Positions 43,516 through 51,556 of a DNA stretch of 64,000 bases are shown here, in pieces (position 1 is the first letter of the stretch; each line of letters begins with the position of its first letter). The notes beneath the pieces were generated by a model that was not told the DNA's origin, did no database searches, and saw only the letters and a list, made by a program, of their open reading frames with translations. Made by a program: the position numbers and the translations under genes. Origin of the DNA: an uncultured Desulfovibrio sp. (GTDB taxonomy: Bacteria; Desulfobacterota; Desulfovibrionia; Desulfovibrionales; Desulfovibrionaceae); the NCBI GenBank assembly GCA_937926875.1, contig CALBAX010000134.1, forward strand, positions 229,122 through 293,121, given 5' to 3'.

Positions 43516-43830
43516 GTGTTTTGGGGGACGCCCGCAACAGGGCCGTATCCGATCCAGGGCCATCACATCCCGCTGCCCCGGTACCTGCGGACAGGCACGA
43601 TACCGCCAGCACAGGCCATCGCAGGCGACGGTTCTCCCGTGGCTGCCTCCGCCACTGCCCATCTGCCCCAGCCGCCCTTCCCGTCCGTGGCGGCCGCTCT
43701 GCCTTCCGGAATGCGCCTCCTCTTCGCTGCGGCCGTTCTGCCCACGGTAGACGCGTGCTCTTGCAGATGCTATTTTTTTGTCCTCCCTGCCGGGTGCCCC
43801 CGGCGATCCTTCTCACCTGCGGAGCCCATT
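43516..43830. other. Intergenic region before the nitroreductase
   Basis: Apart from a partial repeat of the terminator arm (gggggacgcccgcaa), I see no gene or structure in this 315-bp gap. The nitroreductase promoter should lie here but cannot be assigned. Confidence 0.35.
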
Positions 43831-44409
43831 ATGGATTTCAAGCAACTGGCACTGGCGGCCCGTACCTGCCGCCGTTTCGAGGAAGAACATCCGCTGCAGA
43901 TGGCGGATCTGGAATGGCTGGTGGACTGCGCCCGCCTGACCCCCTGCGCCCGTAACGCCCAGCAATTGCGTTACAGCCTCGTGGGCCCCGGCGAGACCTG
44001 CCAGCGCCTGTTCGGCATGACCAAATGGGCGGCGGCCCTCAAGGACTGGGGCGGCCCCTTCCCCGGCGAACGCCCCACGGGCTTCATCGTCATGAGCATG
44101 CCCAAGAGCGCTGGCGACCTGGTCTGGCTGGACACCGGCATCGCGGCCCAGACCATCAATCTGGCGGCCTCCAGCCGTGACTGGGGCTGCTGCATGATCG
44201 CCTCCTTCGACCATGCCGGCGTGAGCGGGCTGGTCCAGCTCCCCGACGACCTGCGCCCCACGCTGGTCCTGGGCCTTGGCGTGGCCAAGGAAGTGCGCCG
44301 CGTGGCCGACGTGCCCGAAAGCGGCGCCCTGGGCTACTGGCGTGATGCCGATCAGGTGCACCATGTGCCCAAGCTGGCCCTGGACAAGCTCATCCTGAAC
44401 CGTTTTTAG
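43831..44409 (+). CDS. Nitroreductase-family flavoprotein
   Basis: The 192-residue protein follows the nitroreductase pattern: an N-terminal TCRRFEEEHPLQMADLEWLVDCARLTPCARNAQQLRYSLV that supplies FMN contacts, a middle part, then DTGIAAQTINLAASSRDWGCCMIASFD and the closing LVLGLGVAKEV. Such enzymes use NAD(P)H to reduce nitro, quinone or enone groups; the substrate is unknown. It is monocistronic, ending before a repeat cluster. Confidence 0.88.
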   Translation: MDFKQLALAARTCRRFEEEHPLQMADLEWLVDCARLTPCARNAQQLRYSLVGPGETCQRLFGMTKWAAALKDWGGPFPGERPTGFIVMSMPKSAGDLVWLDTGIAAQTINLAASSRDWGCCMIASFDHAGVSGLVQLPDDLRPTLVLGLGVAKEVRRVADVPESGALGYWRDADQVHHVPKLALDKLILNRF

Positions 44410-44423
44410 GAACGCATAGACAC

Positions 44424-44560
44424 GTTGGGGAGGGGCCCCTATCCCTGCTGCCGGGCCCCGTAAAACGCCTGCGACAACACTAGGCACGGCCCTTCGGGCC
44501 GCCATCCGGCCACTCCCACAGCACAAGGGGTCCCCTCCTCCGCGCCCTCCTTTCCCCACC
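44424..44560. repeat. G-rich palindromic intergenic repeat, copy 4 (variant with loop)
   Basis: The outer arms (ttggggaggggcccc at 44425 on, and ggggtcccctcctcc near 44527-44541) are complementary. The loop contains gcacggcccttcgggccgccat, which echoes the loop of copy 1, given here in shortened form. It lies in the space between a plus-strand gene and a minus-strand gene end. Confidence 0.55.
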
Positions 44561-44570
44561 CCCCCATAGC

Positions 44571-44620
44571 AAAAAAGGCAGCGTTCCCGGAGTGTTGGCT
44601 CCAGGAACGCTGCCTTTTTA
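44571..44620. terminator. Bidirectional terminator hairpin
   Basis: A long stem (aaaaaggcagcgttcc against ggaacgctgccttttt) has A-rich entry and T-rich exit. A smaller cggag/ctcc stem lies in the loop. It serves the nitroreductase and, from the other side, cobB. Confidence 0.85.
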
Positions 44621-44716
44621 TCTCACATAAACGACACAGGGCACATCCCTGTCCGCGGATCGTGCCTGTATCCCTACTGCCGGAAGGCCCGCCATCTCTC
44701 GCGCGGCCCCCTGATG

Positions 44717-44786
44717 AAAGTTTTTGGAAGGGAAAGGGGGGAGAGGGAGAACCTTTTTCCAAAAAGGCGTCCCTCTCCCCCCTCAT
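44717..44786. repeat. G-rich palindromic intergenic repeat, copy 5
   Basis: The lead gtttttggaaggg is followed by arms 44736-44758 and 44761-44782, complementary over about 20 bases (ggggggagagggagaacctt type). It ends eight bases from the cobB stop. Confidence 0.8.
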
Positions 44787-44793
44787 AACAATG

Positions 44794-46491
44794 CTATCTT
44801 TCCATCCGTTCCCGGCGGTAGCAGCGGGCCAGATCCACGAAACGGGGGGCCCATCCGGGCACTGCCGGGGCGAAGATATGGCAGTAGGCGGCCCAGACCC
44901 GGCCGCTCACCAGACCATCCCGGCCGTGGCCCCCGGCATCGCGGCCCATGCCCGTGCCCTTGTGCAGGCGCAGGGCATGCTCCAGCTTGTCGCTGACGGC
45001 GGCAGGCTCGTGGCAGAGGGAATAGTGGAACTCATGGCCGCGCAGGACAGAGCCCTGAGGGAAATAGGGATTGGGCAGCACCACGTCGGCCCGCACATAG
45101 CCCAGGCCCTGCGGCTTGGGACAGAAACGGGTCTCCACGGGAAAGATGCCGCTCATGGGCCAGCGCTGCCCGTCACGCTCCAGCGCCGAGGCCAGGACCA
45201 TGAAGCCGCCGCATTCGGCGTAGATGGGCAGGCCCTTCCCGGCCAGTGTGGCCAGACGGGCCAGATGGGGCGAGGCCGCCAGCTCCCGGGCCCAGTCTTC
45301 GGGGAAACCGCCCCCCAGATACAGGCCGTCCAGCTCCGGCCACGGCGTCTCGTCCAGCAGGGAAAGGCGCACCAGCTCCGCCCCGGCCCGCCGCAGGGCT
45401 TCGAGGTTCTCCTCATAATAGAACCACAGGGCCCGGTCGCGCACATAACCGATGTGCGGGGCAGGCGCCTGCTCCGGGCTGTCCTCAGGGCAAGGTATCC
45501 GGGAAAAGGACGCGGCGACATCACCGCCTTCCCTGCCCGCCTGCGCACTGTCAGGAGCCGCGGCCCGCAGGGAGGTGACGGCCACAGTTCCCGCCGGTGC
45601 AGCCTCTTGGCGGGCAATCCCTGTTCCAGCAGCGGGAGCCGTGCCCGCAGGGCTGGTGGCAGGCTGCCCTGCGCCGGAGGAGACTACAGCGCCGTCCCCG
45701 GCCCAGGCGGCCTCGTCCCAAAAATCCGGCTCTTCGGGCAGATCGGGAAGGTCGTCGGCGATGGACAGCACGCGGTCCATGTCCACATGGCCGCACACCA
45801 CATCAGCCAGTTTTTCCAGGATCTCCCGGGCCTGCGGGCCCAGCTCGTCGCCGCACAGGGAAGCCAGCCCCATGTGCCGTTCGGGCAGGGGGTTCTCGCG
45901 CAGGCGGGGGATGGCCCCCAGCACGGGCACGTCCGTATAGGTGGTGATGGCCTCGCGCAAAATGCCTTCGTGCCGGGCCGAGGCCACCTGGTTGAGCACC
46001 ACGCCCGCCAGACGCAGGCCGGGCTCGAAATGCCGGACCCCGGCCACCAGAGCCGCGGCCGTGCGGGTCATCTTGGTGCAGTCCAGACTGAGCAGCACCG
46101 GGCAGTCCAGCGTACGGGCCAGCTCGGCCGTAGCGCAGGAGCCGCGCACGTCCATGCCGTCGAAGAGGCCGCGGTTGCCTTCCAGCAGGGCCAGCCGGGC
46201 CCCGCTGCGTCCCATCACATGGCGGAACAGGGCCCGCAGACGCGCGGGCGGCAGGAAATAGGGATCCAGATTGCTGGCCTGCCGTCCGGCAGCCAGCGAG
46301 AGCCAGGCCGCGTCGATATAGTCCGGGCCTTTCTTGAAGGGCTGGACGGCCAGTCCCTGCCGGGAAAAGGCCCGCGCCAGGCCCAGCGAGAGCAGGGTCT
46401 TGCCGCCGCCCCCGGACAGGGCGGAGATGCAGATACGGGCGGACGAGGCCCCGGTGAGGGGCGTGCGGGGATGGGAAGACACGGCGGGCAT
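44794..46491 (-). CDS. cobB: Cobyrinic acid a,c-diamide synthase (glutamine-dependent)
   Basis: The protein is 565 residues from the ATG at 46491. The N-terminal ATPase part has ARICISALSGGGGKTLLSLGLARAF (P-loop) and PFKKGPDYIDAAWL. The C-terminal glutamine amidotransferase part has GGGFPEDWA, YAECGGFMVL (catalytic Cys) and HEFHYS. It amidates cobyrinic acid in B12 synthesis. A linker of about 80 residues rich in Ala/Gly/Pro (about 255-340) separates the halves and is longer than usual. Frames open upstream to 46545, but that part overlaps a terminator, so 46491 is preferred. Confidence 0.93.
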   Translation of the reverse strand: MPAVSSHPRTPLTGASSARICISALSGGGGKTLLSLGLARAFSRQGLAVQPFKKGPDYIDAAWLSLAAGRQASNLDPYFLPPARLRALFRHVMGRSGARLALLEGNRGLFDGMDVRGSCATAELARTLDCPVLLSLDCTKMTRTAAALVAGVRHFEPGLRLAGVVLNQVASARHEGILREAITTYTDVPVLGAIPRLRENPLPERHMGLASLCGDELGPQAREILEKLADVVCGHVDMDRVLSIADDLPDLPEEPDFWDEAAWAGDGAVVSSGAGQPATSPAGTAPAAGTGIARQEAAPAGTVAVTSLRAAAPDSAQAGREGGDVAASFSRIPCPEDSPEQAPAPHIGYVRDRALWFYYEENLEALRRAGAELVRLSLLDETPWPELDGLYLGGGFPEDWARELAASPHLARLATLAGKGLPIYAECGGFMVLASALERDGQRWPMSGIFPVETRFCPKPQGLGYVRADVVLPNPYFPQGSVLRGHEFHYSLCHEPAAVSDKLEHALRLHKGTGMGRDAGGHGRDGLVSGRVWAAYCHIFAPAVPGWAPRFVDLARCYRRERMER

Positions 46492-46526
46492 CCTTGGCTG
46501 ACGGGAAGGCGGCAGGGCCGCGGGCA

Positions 46527-46562
46527 TGAAAAAAGGGCACGACACCGGCCGGTGTCGTGCCC
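46527..46562 (-). terminator. Terminator of the AICAR formyltransferase gene
   Basis: On the minus strand agggcacgacaccgg pairs perfectly with ccggtgtcgtgccct and is followed by six Ts. It starts about 10 bp past the stop at 46572 and runs up to the cobB leader. Confidence 0.9.
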
Positions 46563-46571
46563 TGGGGGAGA

Positions 46572-47852
46572 CTAGTGCTTGAAGGAACGCTGGCCGGTGA
46601 AGACCATGGCCACCTGCGGGCTGGCCTCGTTGCAGGCCGCGATGACTTCGGTATCTCGCATGGAGCCGCCGGGCTGGCCGATGGCGGTGACGCCCTGGGC
46701 CATGGCGGCGTCCACGCCGTCACGGAAGGGGAAGAAGCCGTCGGAGATCAGCACCGTGCCGGGCAGGCCGCCGCGGGCCTCCTGGGTACGGGCCTGGATG
46801 TCGTCCAGGGCGGCCTTGAGGGCAGCGTCCGCGGCGGCCTTCTGCTTGAGTTCGTAGAAGGAGAGGTTGTGCTCGCGGAAGGCCAGGGTGTCGGCGTACT
46901 TGGTGTAGGCCTTGTGGATGGCCAGTTCCACGCAGCCCACACGGTCCTGTTCACCGGTGCCGATGGCCACGGTGGCGCCGTTGCGGGCAAAAATGACCGA
47001 GTTGGAGGTCACACCGGCTTCCACGGCCCAGGCAAAGCGCAGGTCGGCCATTTCCTGGGCGTTGGGCTTGCGGGCGGTGACGGTGACGCCGTTCTTGTCC
47101 GTGGCTTCGGCGGGCAGGAAGTCGGCATCGGTCAGGATGCGGTTCACGAAAGATTTCTGCACCACGATGCCGCCGTCGGCCAGGCTCTTGATGTCCAGGA
47201 AGGCGGACTGCGTCAGTTCGTCCAGGCGGCCCAGGCCGGGCAGTTCCATGATGCGCAGGTTCTTGCGGCCCTTGAGGATCTCCACGGCGCCTTCTTCATA
47301 GGCAGGAGCGGCCACCACTTCGAAGTAGCTGGCGGCCACCATCTCGGCGGCCTCGCGGGTAAAGGGGCGGTTGACCACCACCGCGCCGCCGAAAGCGGCG
47401 ATGCGGTCGCACCAGAAGGCCTTGTCCAGGGCAGCGGCCACGCCGCCGTCGTCCCAGGCAGCGCCGCAGGGGTTGTTGTGCTTGAGGATGATGGCCGCGG
47501 GGCGCTCGCTGAGGTATTGCAGGATGTTGGCGCCGTTGTCCACGTCGGTGAGGTTGGTCTTGCCGGGGTGTTTGCCGGCCTGGATCATCTGGGCCTCGGT
47601 CATGGCCGACACGATGCCCTGACCAGGGCCACGCCAGCGCAGGCCGCCGCAGGTGATGCCACCTTCACGCAGTTCATACAGGGCAGCGGGCTGGTCGGGG
47701 TTTTCGCCGTAGCGCAGACCTTTTTCCTCGTTGTCCAGGGTCCAGACGCGCTTGTGGTACACAAGCTTTTCGTCACCCAGCAAAATGGTCATGGTCTCGG
47801 GAAAAGCGTCCTTGTGGACTTTCTTGTACATGGCCTTCAGGTCGGTCGTCAT
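46572..47852 (-). CDS. purH: AICAR formyltransferase, stand-alone (PurH C-terminal-type)
   Basis: The 426-residue protein corresponds to the formyltransferase half of PurH, with LRYGENPDQPAALY, LTDVDNGANILQYL, the catalytic KHNNPCGAA, FVNRILTDADFLPAEATD, and DGFFPFRDGVDAAMAQGVTAIGQPGGSMRD near the end. The IMP cyclohydrolase half of bifunctional PurH is absent, so the last purine step must come from another gene outside the window. It transfers a formyl group from 10-formyl-THF (product of FolD, 5.5 kb) to AICAR. Confidence 0.92.
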   Translation of the reverse strand: MTTDLKAMYKKVHKDAFPETMTILLGDEKLVYHKRVWTLDNEEKGLRYGENPDQPAALYELREGGITCGGLRWRGPGQGIVSAMTEAQMIQAGKHPGKTNLTDVDNGANILQYLSERPAAIILKHNNPCGAAWDDGGVAAALDKAFWCDRIAAFGGAVVVNRPFTREAAEMVAASYFEVVAAPAYEEGAVEILKGRKNLRIMELPGLGRLDELTQSAFLDIKSLADGGIVVQKSFVNRILTDADFLPAEATDKNGVTVTARKPNAQEMADLRFAWAVEAGVTSNSVIFARNGATVAIGTGEQDRVGCVELAIHKAYTKYADTLAFREHNLSFYELKQKAAADAALKAALDDIQARTQEARGGLPGTVLISDGFFPFRDGVDAAMAQGVTAIGQPGGSMRDTEVIAACNEASPQVAMVFTGQRSFKH

Positions 47853-48064
47853 GATGCCTCCAGGTATGCCTAGCAAAAAAGGTGAAAGCGCTTCGCGGCG
47901 CGGCAATGGTGTAGCACAAAACGGCCCTGTCCACCAGTATGTGCACCGGCAGGGGCGGAGGCGCGCCGGCGGGGGTATCCCGGCCCCGCATGACAGCAGA
48001 TTTGACGCGGGCCCGTAAATGGGCCATAACGACGGCGGTATACGCGCTTTCGCCGGAGGATACC

Positions 48065-48427
48065 ATGGAAAAACTGCTCACCCGCCTTGCCCGCCAGCTG
48101 GACGCCCTCGACGAGGCGTCGCTCATGTCGCTGTGGAGCAAGTACGCCACCATCGCCAGCCGTTTCGAACCGACCCAGCGCTGGGAAGAGGCCGTCCTGG
48201 TCTTTTCCATGATCCAGGCCAAACGCTACAAGAACCAGTTGTTCAACTATTACTGGGCACAGCAGGCCCAGCCGCATGAAGACGGCCCCGCCCCCGCGGC
48301 CCAGCCCCTGGCCCCCGACTTCGACCTGATGCAGGGCCAGGCGGAAGCCCCCGCGCCGCACCGCTGCCGTGTCCTTTCGTTCCGCCCCGAGCCGGGGGAT
48401 GCGGGCACCTCCCGCAAGGACGGCTGA
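48065..48427 (+). CDS. Conserved small protein of unknown function
   Basis: The 120-residue soluble protein has an N-terminal helical part (about 1-62: MEKLLTRLARQLDALDEASLMSLWSKYATIASRFEPTQRWEEAVLVFSMIQAKRYKNQLFNYYW) and a disordered Pro/Ala tail. I do not recognise a functional family; the helical half looks conserved. It is divergent from the formyltransferase gene. The start at 48065 has a ggagg site in cggaggatacc. Confidence 0.65.
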   Translation: MEKLLTRLARQLDALDEASLMSLWSKYATIASRFEPTQRWEEAVLVFSMIQAKRYKNQLFNYYWAQQAQPHEDGPAPAAQPLAPDFDLMQGQAEAPAPHRCRVLSFRPEPGDAGTSRKDG

Positions 48428-48710
48428 GCGGTATCTCCTCCCAGTCCGGACTTCACTCACAAAAAACTGACGCTTCGATCTGTACAGCATTGGCCGGCCG
48501 TCTCCCGCACCTTCCGGCCTGACCCGTGTGGCGGAACCGCCAGACAGCCCTTGCCTTTTTTTGCGTGTCGTGAGAAACCTCCGCACCCCGGATACGGCAT
48601 CCGGGATCGGCGAACCCCGGGGGATAAGGTTTTCCTGCGCAAGCGCAGTCCCCCTCACCAGCATCGGGGATGTCCGTCACATCCCCGCACAACGCACAGG
48701 AGTGGTTCCC

Positions 48711-50189
48711 ATGCGTGCCAACATTCTTTGTGCCGGCTTCGGGACGCGTCTGCGCCCCTTCACCTATCTGAAGCCCAAGCCCCTGCTCAACATCGGCGGC
48801 TACCCGCTGGTGGAACGCACCATCCGCCAGCTCCATGCCGACGGCGTCACCGACATCGCCCTGGTGGTCGGTTACAAACACGAATGCTTCAACTATCTTG
48901 TGGACAAATACGGCGTCCAGCTCATCGTCTCGGCGCAGTATGCCACGGCCAACAATTATTCCTCCCTCCAGCTGGTGGCCCACCGCCTGGGCGACAGCCT
49001 GGTCATCGACGGTGACACCTACATCCGCCGCCCGGTGGTGCCCCTGGTGCGTCCCGGGGTCTCGCAGTTCATCTGCCAGCAGACCCAGCAGGGCCGCGAA
49101 TGGGAACTGGTCACCGATGCCGACGACCGCGTGGTGTCCGTGCGCAAGGATTCGCCCTCGGGCTACTGCATGTCCGGCGTCTCCTACTGGACCGAGGAAG
49201 CCGCGGCCCTCATCCGCGAAGAGCTGGACAAGAGCGGCCCGGACGACTACTGGGAAGACTCCGTCATCCGCATCCTGGATCGCGTGCCCGTCTACGCCAC
49301 CCGGGTGAAGATGCTGCTCTGCGAGATCGACAGCCTGAGCGACGCCCTTTCCCTGGGCCTGCTGACGCCCGACGAGCTGGCCGACCAGTGCTCCGAAACC
49401 CAGATGGCCGAAAAGCTCAAGGGCCTGACCAACGATACCTACCACATCCGGCTGGACGGCAAGGGCCTTGTGCTGCGCATCCCCGGCCAGGGCACCGACC
49501 AGATCATCGACCGCAGCGTGGAAGCGGCCATGCTGGAGATGGTGAAGGATATGGACCTCACGCCCGAGTGCCATTTCTACGCGGGCGGCATCAAGACCAC
49601 GGACTTCCTGGAAGGCTACCGCATCCTGAACCACGAGACCCTCGACCGCTTCGAGGTGCTCGGCGTGGTGGACATCATGCGCCGCCTGCACGACATCCGC
49701 ATGCCCGAGGGCTTCCGCGAGAAATACGGCCCCAACGCCGTGCTTTCCGTGCTTTCCGAGGTCAAGCTCTACGAACGCCAGAGCGGCGTCAACCTGCTGG
49801 CCGACCATGAACGCGAGCTGTTCTACGATTTCGCCCGCGAGATGGACAGCGACGAGAAGCGCTTCTGCCATCGCGACTTCGTGCTGGAGAACATCCTGCG
49901 CAAGGGGGACGACATCAAGCTCATCGACTTCGAGTACGCCTGCTTCTGCTCGCCCTACTGGGACTACGCCAGCTTCGTCACCGAGACCCGTCTTTCCGGC
50001 CCCCTGCTGGACAGTTTCATCGAAGCCAGCGGCGCGGACCGCACCCGCCTGCTCAAGGCCATGATCATCGTGGATTACATCTGGGGCCTGTGGGGCTTCT
50101 ACCGCGAGTGCATCGACTACGGTCGTGGCCGCATCGCGGAAATGGACCGCAACCTGAAACTGCTGCAACGCGGAGAAAAACTGGCATGA
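48711..50189 (+). CDS. LicC-type nucleotidyltransferase fused to LicA-type choline/ethanolamine kinase
   Basis: The 492-residue protein has two domains. Residues 1-225 are a sugar-1-phosphate/choline-phosphate nucleotidyltransferase, with AGFGTRLRPFTYLKPKPLL (Gly11-Thr-Arg) and VIDGDTYI for metal. Residues about 240-490 are a choline/ethanolamine-kinase-like domain with Brenner motif HRDFVLENIL (His387, Asp389, Asn394) and metal-site LIDFEYA (Asp406). In the lic system a kinase makes phosphocholine and the LicC enzyme makes CDP-choline. Here both sit in one chain, so the predicted product is a CDP-activated small alcohol such as choline or ethanolamine. It overlaps the next gene by four bases and has an aggag leader. 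The substrate is inferred. Confidence 0.85.
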   Translation: MRANILCAGFGTRLRPFTYLKPKPLLNIGGYPLVERTIRQLHADGVTDIALVVGYKHECFNYLVDKYGVQLIVSAQYATANNYSSLQLVAHRLGDSLVIDGDTYIRRPVVPLVRPGVSQFICQQTQQGREWELVTDADDRVVSVRKDSPSGYCMSGVSYWTEEAAALIREELDKSGPDDYWEDSVIRILDRVPVYATRVKMLLCEIDSLSDALSLGLLTPDELADQCSETQMAEKLKGLTNDTYHIRLDGKGLVLRIPGQGTDQIIDRSVEAAMLEMVKDMDLTPECHFYAGGIKTTDFLEGYRILNHETLDRFEVLGVVDIMRRLHDIRMPEGFREKYGPNAVLSVLSEVKLYERQSGVNLLADHERELFYDFAREMDSDEKRFCHRDFVLENILRKGDDIKLIDFEYACFCSPYWDYASFVTETRLSGPLLDSFIEASGADRTRLLKAMIIVDYIWGLWGFYRECIDYGRGRIAEMDRNLKLLQRGEKLA

Positions 50190-51520
50190 AGCGCGGTTTT
50201 CTGACTTCCGTGGGCGTCTACCTTGGGCTCTGGCTGGTGCTGGAAGCCCTGTTCCCCGCGCCCTCTTACGCCTACCTCGACCCCGGCACGGGCAACGTGC
50301 TGGTCTACCTGGCCATCAGCCTGGTGGGCACGGTGCTCTATTTCGTCAAGAACATCGTCTACGCCATCATGGGCAAGGCCAAGGGCGAACGCCGCCCCGA
50401 AAGGCAGCTGCACCACGAGCGCATCCTCATGTTCTCCGAAGGCCGCAGCTACTACTATACCTTCAAGCCTGTCATCGACGCCTTCCTGCGCCGCGGCGTG
50501 CCCTTCTCCTACATCACCATGGATGTGGAGGACCCGGCCCTGACCATCGAGAACGACCTCATGAACTCGCGCTACATAGGCACAGGTTCCGCGGCCTTTG
50601 CCCGTGCCGCCGGTCGCCGCGCCGACATCATGCTCTCCACCACGCCCAACATCGGCACGCCCGGCTTCCCCATGCCGCGGCCGCGCCGCGTGACCAACCT
50701 GGCCCACATCTGCCACGGCGTGGGCGACATCGCCATGTACCAGAAAGGTTCCCTGGACCATTACGATGCCGTCCTGATGGTGGGCGACTTCATGCTGCCC
50801 AGCATCCGCAAGGTGGAAGAGCTGCGCGGCCTGCCCCCCAAGGAATGCGTTTCCCTGGGCCTGCCCTATCTGGACGAGCTGGCCGCCAAGGCCCGCAAGA
50901 AGGAAGGCCAGAGCACCCCGCCCGTGGTGCTGGTGGCCCCCTCGTGGGGCAACAAGGGCTGCCTCAACATCTGCGGCCCCAACTTCCTGCTGGACCTGGC
51001 CAAGGCCGGCTATGACGTGATCCTGCGCCCGCACCCCCAGTCCCTCAAGGTGGAGACCGAGATGCTGGATACCATCCACGAGATGCTGCGCGACTACCCC
51101 AACGTCAGCTTCGATACCGAGATGGACGCCACCGCCTCCATGAGCCGGGCCGACGTCATGATCTCGGACAAGTCCTGCGTGCGCTTCGACTTCGCCTTCC
51201 TCTACGAGAAGCCCGTCATCACCCTGGACATCCCCGTGCGCAACCCCGAGCTCTACGAGGTGGCGGACCTGGGCGTCATCTGGGAAGACACCGTGGCCGC
51301 CCGTCTGGGCGAAGTGGTCTCGCCCGAGGACTTCAACAACATCGTGCCCGTGGTGGAACGTGCCCTCAAGACGCCTTCCTCCGCCATCGCCGCCTTCCGC
51401 AAGGAATCCGTGGCCTGCTGGGGCCGGAGCGGTGAAGCCATCGCCCAGTGGACCGTGGACACCCTGGCCCGCATGGACGCCGAACACGCGGCCGAAGCTG
51501 CCGCCCCCAAAACGAAATAG
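50186..51520 (+). CDS. Membrane-anchored CDP-glycerol glycerophosphotransferase-like protein (TagB/TagF type)
   Basis: The 444-residue protein has an N-terminal membrane part (signal-like helix 8-30, then YLDPGTGNVLVYLAISLVGTVLYFV, the YLDPGTG motif of small membrane proteins in surface-polymer clusters). A glycosyltransferase-like catalytic part follows: HICHGVGD (His177), VAPSWGNKGCLN, RPHPQS (His283) and SDKSCVRFDFAFL (Asp328-Lys-Ser). The teichoic-acid enzymes of this family transfer glycerol phosphate or ribitol phosphate from a CDP donor. Here the donor is probably made by the upstream fused enzyme or a related one. The start ATG at 50186 overlaps the previous stop. Function in this Gram-negative is inferred. 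Confidence 0.82.
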   Translation: MKRGFLTSVGVYLGLWLVLEALFPAPSYAYLDPGTGNVLVYLAISLVGTVLYFVKNIVYAIMGKAKGERRPERQLHHERILMFSEGRSYYYTFKPVIDAFLRRGVPFSYITMDVEDPALTIENDLMNSRYIGTGSAAFARAAGRRADIMLSTTPNIGTPGFPMPRPRRVTNLAHICHGVGDIAMYQKGSLDHYDAVLMVGDFMLPSIRKVEELRGLPPKECVSLGLPYLDELAAKARKKEGQSTPPVVLVAPSWGNKGCLNICGPNFLLDLAKAGYDVILRPHPQSLKVETEMLDTIHEMLRDYPNVSFDTEMDATASMSRADVMISDKSCVRFDFAFLYEKPVITLDIPVRNPELYEVADLGVIWEDTVAARLGEVVSPEDFNNIVPVVERALKTPSSAIAAFRKESVACWGRSGEAIAQWTVDTLARMDAEHAAEAAAPKTK

Positions 51521-51556
51521 CACGGCCCTTGCCGGATATGCTTTCAAGGAAACGCC

